Shown: positions 57,133-64,000 of the stretch, piece by piece
Layout: every line of letters starts with the position of its first letter
Position numbering within the stretch: position 1 is the first letter of the stretch
From: an uncultured Candidatus Melainabacteria bacterium
Lineage (GTDB): Bacteria; Cyanobacteriota; Vampirovibrionia; Gastranaerophilales; Gastranaerophilaceae
Length of the DNA: 64,000 bases
NCBI GenBank assembly: GCA_949902595.1
Contig: CATLDC010000008.1
Span: 1-64,000 of the forward strand
Direction: 5' to 3'
Made by a program: the position numbers and the translations under genes
Notes under the pieces: model-generated
Seen by the model: only the letters and a program-made list of their open reading frames with translations
Told to the model about the DNA's origin: nothing
Database searches by the model: none

Positions 57133-57621
57133 TCATAACATATTCCAGTTGCTTGATACCTTGTCATATACTTCTTTTGCAATTCCCTCAATCTTTTTTA
57201 ACGCTTGTTTATAGCATTCGTTTTCCTTTGAAAATTTCAGCCATTCATTTTGATGATAAAGTCTTGCTTGAAGTTCACAAGCAAATTTATCTTCTAAATT
57301 ACACAATGCAGTTGATTTGCTTATGGACTCTTGTTCTTGTGCTTTAAGTTTATTCTGCAAACTTTCATTTTGCTCTACAATCTTATTATGTTGCTCAACG
57401 ATACGTTCATAATGTGCTTTATAATCTTTTAATTGCTCGTTTGTGTCATACCAATCTGCTCTTAGCTTTTCGCATTCTAATTCTTTTGTTTCTAAGATTT
57501 CTTTTAAAGCTTTAATAATATTGAATGCTTGTTTTTCTTCGTCATATCCACAAAAATCACCTAGCATCCTAGGTTCAACAAGTTCAAATAAATCTTCATA
57601 CAATTTATTGTTTTCTGTCAT
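57133..57621 (-). CDS. coiled-coil phage protein, 162 residues
   Basis: N-terminal LYEDLFELVEPRMLGDFCGYDEEKQAFNI then a coiled coil spanning about 38-145. AAAGGAG precedes the ATG. Function unknown. Confidence 0.6.
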   Translation of the reverse strand: MTENNKLYEDLFELVEPRMLGDFCGYDEEKQAFNIIKALKEILETKELECEKLRADWYDTNEQLKDYKAHYERIVEQHNKIVEQNESLQNKLKAQEQESISKSTALCNLEDKFACELQARLYHQNEWLKFSKENECYKQALKKIEGIAKEVYDKVSSNWNML

Positions 57622-57819
57622 ATTTATCTCCTTTACTGTTCTTTACATTTCTTGATTTCATATTTTCAAATGTGATACAATTACGATACTTCCCAGCTCG
57701 GGTCTTTAGATTCAAGAGTTAGAGCTTAGATGGGGATTAAAACTTGGTTTTAAGTTTTTGCGTAGTCCTTATAACGAAGCAAAAACATCAAAAGCTTTAG
57801 AACAAGAGACTAAAGCGAC

Positions 57820-57854
57820 CAAAAGAAAAGCAGGTGCTCGTGGAAGCAACCTGC
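57820..57854 (-). terminator. terminator after the 205-residue gene
   Basis: GCAGGTGCT (57830-57838) pairs with AGC-a-ACCTGC (57845-57854, one bulged A); on the minus strand TTTTCTTTT follows. The region 57622-57819 to its left holds no gene I can support. Confidence 0.75.
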
Positions 57855-57864
57855 AGAAATCTAT

Positions 57865-58482
57865 TTAATAGGCATAACCTAATTTACTATATCCATCTGA
57901 ATACTCTTGGTTTTCTATTTCTGATTCTAAAAATTCTTGGTATTTCTCTTCTATTAGTTCTGATACTGCTTTTGATTTTGTTTCTATATATTTAGCAAAG
58001 TCTGAATAGTTCTCAAAACCTAGCTTTTGCAAGAATATTTCAAATGTACAGCTATCAGACTTTTCAAGATATTCATTATCTATGCCAAAGCGTTTATAAT
58101 CAAAGTTCGGACACTCCAATTCAGCTCGATATTTATCATTAGTTGCTAATGATTTTTGTACTACGCTTAGATGGTCAAATTCGTGTTTTCTTTGATATTT
58201 CTTTATTCTGTATTCTTCCTTCTCATAGGCAGGTGCTATGAATTCTGAGGCTGGATTTAAGTCCTTATAATAGATTACATATTCTCGAAGACCATTATTA
58301 TAGTCTGAGGTCACTTTTGATATCTTAAAAGCTTTTGCTTTCATTGTTATCCAGGTTATTATCTTCTCCGGGTAATATCCTCTGAGTTTGAATGAGTCAT
58401 TTGATTCATTACCTCTAAGTTTTTGGCTTTCATTATATACAATTTGATTTCTTATAATGTTAAAAATATTTGCTTGTTTCAT
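57865..58482 (-). CDS. hypothetical phage protein, 205 residues
   Basis: Starts MKQANIFNIIRNQIVYNESQK with AAAGGA upstream. The middle is strand-rich, the C-terminus (about 150-195) is helical. No family recognised. It is flanked by terminator hairpins on both sides. Confidence 0.55.
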   Translation of the reverse strand: MKQANIFNIIRNQIVYNESQKLRGNESNDSFKLRGYYPEKIITWITMKAKAFKISKVTSDYNNGLREYVIYYKDLNPASEFIAPAYEKEEYRIKKYQRKHEFDHLSVVQKSLATNDKYRAELECPNFDYKRFGIDNEYLEKSDSCTFEIFLQKLGFENYSDFAKYIETKSKAVSELIEEKYQEFLESEIENQEYSDGYSKLGYAY

Positions 58483-58506
58483 AGTCTATTCCTTTCTTTT
58501 TATGTC

Positions 58507-58538
58507 ATAACAATAAAGCCCCGGCTTATGCCAGAGCT
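58507..58538 (-). terminator. terminator after the MTTAEQN gene
   Basis: AGCCCCGGC (58517-58525) and GCCAGAGCT (58530-58538) pair with two G-T pairs around TTAT; TTTATTGTTAT follows on the minus strand. The right arm overlaps the end of the MTTAEQN gene. Confidence 0.65.
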
Positions 58539-58912
58539 TTCGTTACAGATTTAACTGCCTTTGCTATATCAAAACTGTTGAATACTTTGTATTCTTTGCC
58601 TTGTCTTGTTTTCGCTTTTGCTTCTATGTTCAAATCCTTTATCTTTACTATCGTTAGAACTCGACCATATTCGTCTATCTCGGATTTCCATTCTACAAAC
58701 TTCATTGCCCCGACTTTATAAAAGTAAGCACTCTTCTGATTGTCAAAGAATTTTACCTTAACCTCTAACTCCTCTGTGCCCTTACCTGCGAATAGATTCT
58801 CATAGTAAGCTTTCAATACCTGAAATTTGAAAAAATCAAAGTAATTGAATTCCTTTGCGTTAGCCGGTGCATTTGCACTACGGCTTTTTGTGTTTTGTTC
58901 TGCTGTTGTCAT
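58526..58912 (-). CDS. MTT-EQN family phage protein, 128 residues
   Basis: MTTAEQNTKSRSANAPANAK then FNYFDFFKFQVLKAYYENLFAGKG; the core is strand-rich (ELEVKVKFFDNQKSAYFYKVG) and the end helical. It shares its N-terminal pattern with the protein at 55915. ATG 58912 has AGAGG seven bases upstream. It is the first gene of the leftward early region. Confidence 0.6.
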   Translation of the reverse strand: MTTAEQNTKSRSANAPANAKEFNYFDFFKFQVLKAYYENLFAGKGTEELEVKVKFFDNQKSAYFYKVGAMKFVEWKSEIDEYGRVLTIVKIKDLNIEAKAKTRQGKEYKVFNSFDIAKAVKSVTKALA

Positions 58913-59021
58913 AATTAAACCTCTTTCTGTGCTTCGCACGCTTATGTAATACTGAAAAGTCCGATTTGTCTTATCTTGCTAGGTTAAGTAGCTAGTTTTT
59001 TCCCAACCAGATAACGAACAA

Positions 59022-59067
59022 AGCCAGGTCTTCACATTAGTTGAGACCTGGCTTATTGCATTTTTTG
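59022..59067. terminator. strong hairpin at the early region entrance
   Basis: AGCCAGGTCT (59022-59031) and AGACCTGGCT (59044-59053), a 10-bp perfect stem. T-rich on the right (TATTGCATTTTTT), moderately T-rich on the left on the other strand. It may be an attenuator for the leftward operon, whose promoter should lie to the right. Confidence 0.7.
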
Positions 59068-59325
59068 TTTATTTGTTATTAGTTAGTTATATTTATATCT
59101 ATATTTCATATTCTTGTTCTATTTATTCTTATTCGGGCAAATTGTGTTGAAGCAGTTGGTATGAGCTTGAAAGAGGTTTTTGGAAGAGAGAGTGAAGGTG
59201 GAAGTCAAACTTACACCAGTCTTTCACACAACGCAGAAGCCTGTTCAAGCCGTGGTCAGACCTTGCCATGGTAAACATTACCTGGATTTGATTTAACATG
59301 GCTTAACGGGCGTTCTATAGGCTCT

Positions 59326-59491
59326 AGCGAGCGAAGTCTATCCGCCTTATCCTGCAAAGAGATGTGTAGTAGTGTAGCAAGACAAGGATAGGCGAGCGAA
59401 GCGGGTAAGAAAGAAGCGCTAAGTAAACGCGCAAGGAGCGAGCGGCAAGGATGGCTATAAGTAAACAAGGGGAGAGGGGGACAAGCGAGCG
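59326..59491. repeat. four AGCGAGCG repeats
   Basis: AGCGAGCG at 59326-59333, GGCGAGCG at 59391-59398, AGCGAGCG at 59437-59444 and 59484-59491, separated by 65, 46 and 47 bases. GCCTTATCC (59344) and GGATAGGC (59386) can also pair. They may be binding sites (replication, packaging) or part of a structured RNA. Confidence 0.5.
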
Positions 59492-59541
59492 ACTAACAAA
59501 GAAGAACTATCCCCCTAACACCACCACTATTTTCTAACGCA

Positions 59542-59572
59542 CAAAAAAATACTTCCCTGTTAGAGAAGTATT
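59542..59572 (-). terminator. minus-strand terminator
   Basis: AATACTTC (59548-59555) and GAAGTATT (59565-59572), followed on the minus strand by seven T residues. It would stop leftward transcripts arriving from the virion gene side. Confidence 0.7.
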
Positions 59573-59794
59573 AGTATTATAGAAACAAATCAGCATGTAA
59601 TCTTAAATGGTTATTATATCTATATTATAGCACTTTTTGTATACCTTTTAAAGCATATTATAGAATACATTTACTCTTCTTCATACTCAAATTGACCTTA
59701 TTTATAAAATAATCAAAAATAAAAATATAGGTTCGGACATTCCGGTAGTAAATGATACAAAAGAAGCTGACGAACACAGGAAGGGAATATTGTC

Positions 59795-60187
59795 TTGTTA
59801 GTGCATTGCAATAGTAAATTTAAACCTTATGTTACCTGGTTCCTCTTTGCTTCTAAAAGCTTTTACAATAGGAGTATCGAATTTGGTTTTTGTCCGCACT
59901 GCAACAAGGATATTGCTTGCTTGGTCGAATTTAGAAAGGCAGATGACACAAAGTTTGTTAAATATGTTAAAAACAAAGATGTCAATAAACTAAGAGAGCA
60001 ATACAGGAATGAAATTGACTACAAAAGTACTGATTTAATTGTTAGTAAAGGCGCTCCATACAGATGGGTGTATGGGCTCAACCAGCAAAAAATTGACAAA
60101 AAGACCGGAGAAATTACTTATAGGCAAACTGCATGTGATTTTTACGGGAATAAAGAAGTAATAAAAGACTATAAACAGGCAGAGTAA
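59795..60187 (+). CDS. zinc-finger phage protein, 130 residues
   Basis: Starts at TTG (or GTG 59801) with AGGAAGGG upstream. HCNSKF near the start and FCPHCNKDI (residues 32-40) may form a zinc site. The remainder is Lys/Tyr-rich. First gene of the rightward region, so a late regulator is possible; not assigned. Confidence 0.55.
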   Translation: MLVHCNSKFKPYVTWFLFASKSFYNRSIEFGFCPHCNKDIACLVEFRKADDTKFVKYVKNKDVNKLREQYRNEIDYKSTDLIVSKGAPYRWVYGLNQQKIDKKTGEITYRQTACDFYGNKEVIKDYKQAE

Positions 60188-60248
60188 ACACTATCTTGAA
60201 TTTTCACCTTTCTCTCTTGACAAACCCTCTCTGCCTTTTTCTTATTCT

Positions 60249-60752
60249 ATGGCAAATAAAAAAGAAAAACGCAAACCTCTTGCTAAAGACTGGGACAAAG
60301 TCCGAATGATGTGGCTTAGAAACGAGGAGCTGGATTACATTCTGGCTTCGTTTCCTGATGTTGCTTTTACAAAGAACTCTATAGTTCAAAAGATGTCTAA
60401 AGAAGGACTTACTGCAAAAAGAAGAGCCATACAAGAAAGGGCTATTGATGATGCAGCAAGGATTGCGGAAAAAGACAAGCTATATGTCAACACTCTTTGT
60501 ATTGACCTATACAATAAAGGTGCAGATATTATTCAGTCCATTTTAGGACAATACAGTCAGGAATTAATCAGCGGTAATGTTACTAAAGGACAAGCTCGTG
60601 CAACTGCTTATAACGTGGATATGCTTATGTCAGGTTTGACTAAAATACAAAAAGGTCTAAGAGTTGCATACGGAGTAGATGATAAAGGCAATCTGTATGA
60701 AAAAGAACCGGAAGTTATGATTATAGAAGGGTTTAGCCAAGATAAAATCTGA
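60249..60752 (+). CDS. putative terminase small subunit
   Basis: A 167-residue protein with a basic start, a helix-turn-helix-like block (KVRMMWLRNEELDYILASFPDVAFTKNSIVQKMSKEGL) and a long helical middle (ADIIQSILGQYSQELISG), ending in an acidic tail. Size and position, one base before the portal, suggest the DNA-recognising small terminase. No large terminase follows. Moderately sure. Confidence 0.55.
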   Translation: MANKKEKRKPLAKDWDKVRMMWLRNEELDYILASFPDVAFTKNSIVQKMSKEGLTAKRRAIQERAIDDAARIAEKDKLYVNTLCIDLYNKGADIIQSILGQYSQELISGNVTKGQARATAYNVDMLMSGLTKIQKGLRVAYGVDDKGNLYEKEPEVMIIEGFSQDKI

Positions 60753-62695
60753 TGGAATATATAGTAGAAAAAACTCAAAAAGTTAAAAAGCTTTCAGAAG
60801 AAGAAAAACTCTCTCTTGCAAAGAAAATAGCAGAGGAGTTCAAGACATACGATAATGCCAGAGCCTCCCAATTAGAAAAGGCTCAGAGGCTGATTAATGA
60901 AGTTTATTTCAAGAATATAATAAAACCGGAGGAAGGCTCTCAAAAAGCTTGGAAAAGCACTTTAAAGATGGGTAAGGCTTTTATGTTTCATCAGATTCTA
61001 AAAGCTTTTATCTGGAAAAACATTTATGCCAACACAAACTCTATGTTTGATGTTTCCGGAGAAAACCTTGAAAGTGACAACAATTCCAATAAACAGAAAA
61101 CAATGCTTGTTGATATCTGCGAAAAAATGGAATACAGCAAGACTTGCGATAAGATTATCGATAAGTCTTTATTGTATGGGGAGCTTATAAGCTTTGTGAC
61201 CTGGAAAAAACACTCGGAGGAATACAGAAGACCTATAAGCTTCTTTGATGGCATTAAAGACCCTGCTAAGCTGCTTAAAATTGCTTCCGCAGCTGCTAAA
61301 GGCGAGCGATTTTATGTTGATGAAAGAATGATTTATGATAATCCTTTTGTTTATAATGTAGACCCTGCTAACTTTGTATTTGATACAACCCAATCTGACA
61401 GAAATTGGGACACCTGTCCTAAGATTAACAGGACATGGAGAACTCCTGAGGATATAATAAACAATAAGTATTTTGAAGTCTCTAAAGAGGCTGCCAGCGA
61501 CCTTAGAGAGATGATTAAATCCGGCTCTAATGATGCTAAATTATCAAATCAGGATTCTTCTTCATTAAAAAACGAAACACGAAACGGTACTACTGTTGAA
61601 ATGTTGGAACATTGGGGAGATTTGATGCTATCAGACGGTACTGTTTTAAGGAATTGGTATGCTGTAGTGATTGCTGGCAAGTACTTGGTGAGGTTTGAAA
61701 AAAATCCTTTTATTGATAATCCTTTTTCTTATGGCGCATATTTTATAGACCCGGACACTAAGAGAGGGATTAGTCCTATTTATTCAATACTTGATATTGC
61801 TGAAACGCAAGAAGATATTCTGAGAAGAACAATGAATCTTCAATCTCTTACTGAAAATCCGCCAATTCTTGCAGCTAAAGGATTTTTTGGAGATGACCCT
61901 GATGATATAGACCTTTATCCGGGCAAAGTCATTGAATATGACCCTCAACTATATGCAGATTCTGCTATCAAACCGTTAGAATTTGCTGTTAATGTTTTTA
62001 GCCAGGATATGAATTATATCGATGATTTGATGTCTGAAATATCAGGCGTATTTCCGAACATGGCCGGAGCTTCTGAAAACGACAGAACGACTGCAACAGA
62101 GATTTCCACTAAGGTTGAAGGTCAGCTTACAAGGCTTAAAATGCTATTGGATGTAATTAATCAAAACCTCATTCTGTCAGATATCAAAAAGATAGCTAAA
62201 CTGAAAGCTAACTTTACCTTTGGAGACGAGACAGTCTTTGTCAACAACGAAAACAAGCCTGAAAATGTTGTTATTGATGATAATGTAAGGCAGGCTGACT
62301 ATAGATACACTTATGCTGACAGAAGCGCTACAAATGAACGGTTTAACTATGTTGATATGGTGGCACAGGCTGTTCAGATGTTCGTTAAAACAGGGCTGCA
62401 AATTAATATTGAAGAGTTCTTTACCTGGTTTATGGAGCAAAAAGGGGTTGAGAATCCTGAAAGATTCCTTAATGTACAGCAGTTCTTATCTCCGGAAGTT
62501 CAGCAGGCATTGTTAAATAACCCGCAGCTTGCACCTATTATTCAAGAGATGCAAAAAAGGGTAGAGATGGCTAAGAACGGTCAGAAATTACCTAATGAGG
62601 GAAATGATGCGCTTGAAGTACCGCAACAAGACACACAGCAAGAGCTGCCGGATAAGCTCAATTCTTTGCCTGGAAGGAATTTAATGAATGTCTAA
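60752..62695 (+). CDS. phage portal protein
   Basis: A 647-residue portal: the N-terminal helical region, the central DPANFVFD..., FIDPDTKRGISPIYSILDIAETQEDILRRTMN and the long helix-rich clip (MSEISGVFPNMAGASENDRTTATEIST) match portals of long-genome podo- and siphoviruses. It forms the dodecameric ring through which DNA passes. Start overlaps the preceding stop by one base. Confidence 0.8.
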   Translation: MEYIVEKTQKVKKLSEEEKLSLAKKIAEEFKTYDNARASQLEKAQRLINEVYFKNIIKPEEGSQKAWKSTLKMGKAFMFHQILKAFIWKNIYANTNSMFDVSGENLESDNNSNKQKTMLVDICEKMEYSKTCDKIIDKSLLYGELISFVTWKKHSEEYRRPISFFDGIKDPAKLLKIASAAAKGERFYVDERMIYDNPFVYNVDPANFVFDTTQSDRNWDTCPKINRTWRTPEDIINNKYFEVSKEAASDLREMIKSGSNDAKLSNQDSSSLKNETRNGTTVEMLEHWGDLMLSDGTVLRNWYAVVIAGKYLVRFEKNPFIDNPFSYGAYFIDPDTKRGISPIYSILDIAETQEDILRRTMNLQSLTENPPILAAKGFFGDDPDDIDLYPGKVIEYDPQLYADSAIKPLEFAVNVFSQDMNYIDDLMSEISGVFPNMAGASENDRTTATEISTKVEGQLTRLKMLLDVINQNLILSDIKKIAKLKANFTFGDETVFVNNENKPENVVIDDNVRQADYRYTYADRSATNERFNYVDMVAQAVQMFVKTGLQINIEEFFTWFMEQKGVENPERFLNVQQFLSPEVQQALLNNPQLAPIIQEMQKRVEMAKNGQKLPNEGNDALEVPQQDTQQELPDKLNSLPGRNLMNV

Positions 62696-62897
62696 TGAAG
62701 AATTTTTAAGATACAAATACGATTTAGTCATAAGTGATACGTATAAAAAGTTAAGAGAATTAGAGGTTAATTACATTATTGATAAAGCTAATTCCCAATT
62801 AAGTGCAGAGACTCTTAGGGGGATGCTGCTGCTTATAAATGAACGAGACAGATGGGAAAAAGAATACATTTCTGCCTGCAAAAAGAGGGGTAAATAG
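62688..62897 (+). CDS. hypothetical phage protein, 69 residues
   Basis: A helical protein (MSNEEFLRYKYDLVISDTYKKLRELE...). Overlaps the portal end by eight bases. Located where small head-tail or scaffold-associated genes occur. Confidence 0.55.
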   Translation: MSNEEFLRYKYDLVISDTYKKLRELEVNYIIDKANSQLSAETLRGMLLLINERDRWEKEYISACKKRGK

Positions 62898-62924
62898 GGG
62901 AGTAAATAGAAGGAGTAAGGAATT

Positions 62925-63908
62925 ATGGATAATGAATTAGATACATCAGTACAAGAAAGTACAGATAACTCGTCTGAAAATACTGCCAATCTGGATGAAC
63001 AGATTGAACAAGTGTTGGACGAGCCTGTGAATGAGGATAAGCAAGCCAATGAAGAGCCAGAAGAGAAATTGCTGGACAATCAGGATAACATTATTGAATG
63101 CCCTGATAAGTTCAAGAATGAAGATGGTACTATTAACGTTAAGAATCTTGCTAAGTCCTATAAAGAGTTAGAACCGCTTCTTAACCAGAAAAATACTTGG
63201 GAAAAAGAACGAGCAGAGCTTTTAAAAGCCAAGGAACAACTGGATGCTATTAACAAGCAGCAAGAAGAAAATGCTAAATCAGCAGGGTTTAACTCAGCTT
63301 TAGACATGCAGCAAAGATATGAAGTTGCCAGGTTTGAAGCTAATGAGTATTTGAAAAACTTGCAATATGTTGAAGACGAGACTAGAAGAGACATTGAGAA
63401 CTTGCTCTACATGTACGCTAACAATCCGTCAGAAGAGTTAATGAAGGCGATAGAAGTTGAATTTGCACCTGATGTTAACAAACGTATCGCAATACAAGCA
63501 GAAAGAATGAAGCAGCAATTTGAATCAAATAAGCTGCAGCAGGCTGAAACAGCCAAAATGACTTCTATTGAAGATGTTATTTCTAAATCGGTTGATGCTC
63601 ACAACGACCTGTTTAACTATGAGCCTTTTAAAAAGATGTTTGTTAATACTCTGCATAGATTTGGGGATAATTTCACCTTTGATGATGCACAGGTATTAAT
63701 GAACACTGTTATGGAGCTAAAAAGCTTATTCGAAGAAGAATTTAAGAAATCTTCTGCATCTTCGGATGCTAACAAAAAAGCCACAGATAAGCTGGCTGCC
63801 ATATCAGGTATAAACTCTGCTCCTGCGTCTGGTCAGCAGTCTGAAAACGTTGATTTGAACAAATTAACCAATCAGCAACTAGACAAGTTATTAGAAAAAT
63901 ATATATAG
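62925..63908 (+). CDS. putative scaffolding protein
   Basis: A 327-residue, strongly acidic N-terminus (about 1-50 with many Glu/Asp/Asn) and long helices from 75 on, the usual look of a capsid scaffold, directly before the capsid gene. AGGAGTAAGG precedes the ATG. The call rests on position and composition. Confidence 0.7.
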   Translation: MDNELDTSVQESTDNSSENTANLDEQIEQVLDEPVNEDKQANEEPEEKLLDNQDNIIECPDKFKNEDGTINVKNLAKSYKELEPLLNQKNTWEKERAELLKAKEQLDAINKQQEENAKSAGFNSALDMQQRYEVARFEANEYLKNLQYVEDETRRDIENLLYMYANNPSEELMKAIEVEFAPDVNKRIAIQAERMKQQFESNKLQQAETAKMTSIEDVISKSVDAHNDLFNYEPFKKMFVNTLHRFGDNFTFDDAQVLMNTVMELKSLFEEEFKKSSASSDANKKATDKLAAISGINSAPASGQQSENVDLNKLTNQQLDKLLEKYI

Positions 63909-63918
63909 GAGAATAAAA

Positions 63919-64000
63919 ATGTCAGTAGACCAATTAATTATGGGGACTTTTAATAAGTCTTTTAACAAATATTTCTATGATGAATTAGTAGTTGGGCAGC
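63919..64000 (+). CDS. major capsid protein, 5' end (partial)
   Basis: Starts MSVDQLIMGTFNKSFNKYFYDELVVGQ and runs off the window. TAGGAG lies eight bases before the ATG. Position right after the scaffold gene indicates the major capsid protein; only 27 residues are visible. Confidence 0.6.
   Translation, partial: MSVDQLIMGTFNKSFNKYFYDELVVGQ

Larger units (their letters stand above)
59068..59794. other. early/late boundary region without protein genes
   Basis: Divergent control region of the prophage. 59068-59150 is AT-only in places and may hold the leftward promoter (TTGCCC near 59138 on the minus strand is a possible -35). 59155-59520 is GC-richer and holds four copies of AGCGAGCG or GGCGAGCG. 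59610-59760 is AT-rich again and should include the late promoter. No protein gene or known RNA was recognised. Confidence 0.5.
43687..64000. mobile_element. prophage, left part (continues beyond the window)
   Basis: The region starts at the tRNA-Arg 3' end with a tyrosine integrase. A leftward block of replication, recombination and accessory genes runs to about 58.9 kb, then rightward virion genes (small terminase, portal, scaffold, capsid) reach the window edge. The left attachment site should be in the tRNA; the right one is outside the window. At least 20 kb of phage DNA is present and all major genes read as intact. Confidence 0.9.

Noticed and set aside
57721..57858. Plus-strand frame reading RSPYNEAKTSKALEQE...
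   Set aside because: No proper start codon in frame (stop directly upstream), opposite to all neighbours and overlapping a terminator hairpin.
59155..59520. tRNA or known small RNA in the phage boundary region
   Set aside because: No cloverleaf or known RNA core could be drawn; kept only as an unexplained region.
1..64000. CRISPR array, rRNA operon, tmRNA or restriction-modification genes
   Set aside because: Looked for and not seen; the repeats present are two-copy or dispersed and show no regular repeat-spacer pattern.

Overview
This window is AT-rich bacterial DNA, translated with the standard bacterial code. It holds about 43.6 kb of compact host chromosome followed by the left part of an integrated prophage that runs off the right edge. 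The host makes an LPS-type outer membrane (kdsB, lpxK) and uses the MEP isoprenoid pathway (ispE). It also has many lineage-restricted secreted or surface-type proteins with short N-terminal tags such as VSFAG or VNFNG. This mix, plus the protein style, suggests an uncultured gut relative of Cyanobacteria (Vampirovibrionia/Melainabacteria, Gastranaerophilales-like). That placement is inferred from gene content and was not tested against a database.

Host layout: gpsA-ricT-SIMPL operon (0.1-2.8 kb); a LysM/GH24 muramidase convergent with murQ, then ribH (2.9-5.4); radical SAM, smpB, a MerR-like protein, YkgJ-type protein, rplU-rpmA (5.5-9.1); methyltransferase, kdsB, lpxK, RNase P RNA (9.4-12.5); a Cys-rich exported protein, an EF-hand protein, a 312-bp element with perfect 29-bp terminal inverted repeats, an M16 peptidase and speD (12.6-18.4); DUF4145 protein, ispE, two plsC paralogues, a RelA/SpoT-like synthetase convergent with the bifunctional Rel (18.6-25.4); a pair of inverted ~110-bp dispersed repeats around a small ORF, recN, a TPR gene and a small acidic protein (25.4-29.2); spmA/spmB; a 2,258-residue coiled-coil protein; an FAD oxidase, cutA, a HExxH protein, a TPR membrane protein, nadB-nadC and tRNA-Arg(CCG) (29.4-43.7). 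Several host genes (yhcC-like, smpB, ispE, the TPR gene, M16) have a -10 box ending exactly 6 nt before the ATG, which points to leaderless mRNAs.

Prophage (43.69 kb to the end): a tyrosine integrase abuts the 3' end of tRNA-Arg. A long leftward early region follows, with excisionase-like protein, many tiny overlapping genes, RusA-like resolvase, DnaB-like helicase, replication initiator, LuxR-type HTH, SSB, YqaJ-type exonuclease, Sak/DUF1071 annealing protein and ParB-like protein. The most striking part is a three-gene cassette at 53.2-55.8 kb: a JAB/JAMM metalloprotease, an 87-residue beta-grasp ubiquitin-like protein ending in Gly, and an E1-like ThiF protein with a large unassigned N-terminal region. 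Together with the ParB-like gene nearby it resembles the PRTRC (ParB-related, ThiF-related) cassettes, but here it sits in a phage early operon. Terminator-like hairpins separate the early genes from each other, including one between the ubiquitin-like gene and the E1 gene. To the right of a GC-richer 0.8-kb boundary region the rightward morphogenesis genes begin: Zn-finger protein, putative small terminase, portal, scaffold, and the start of the major capsid gene.
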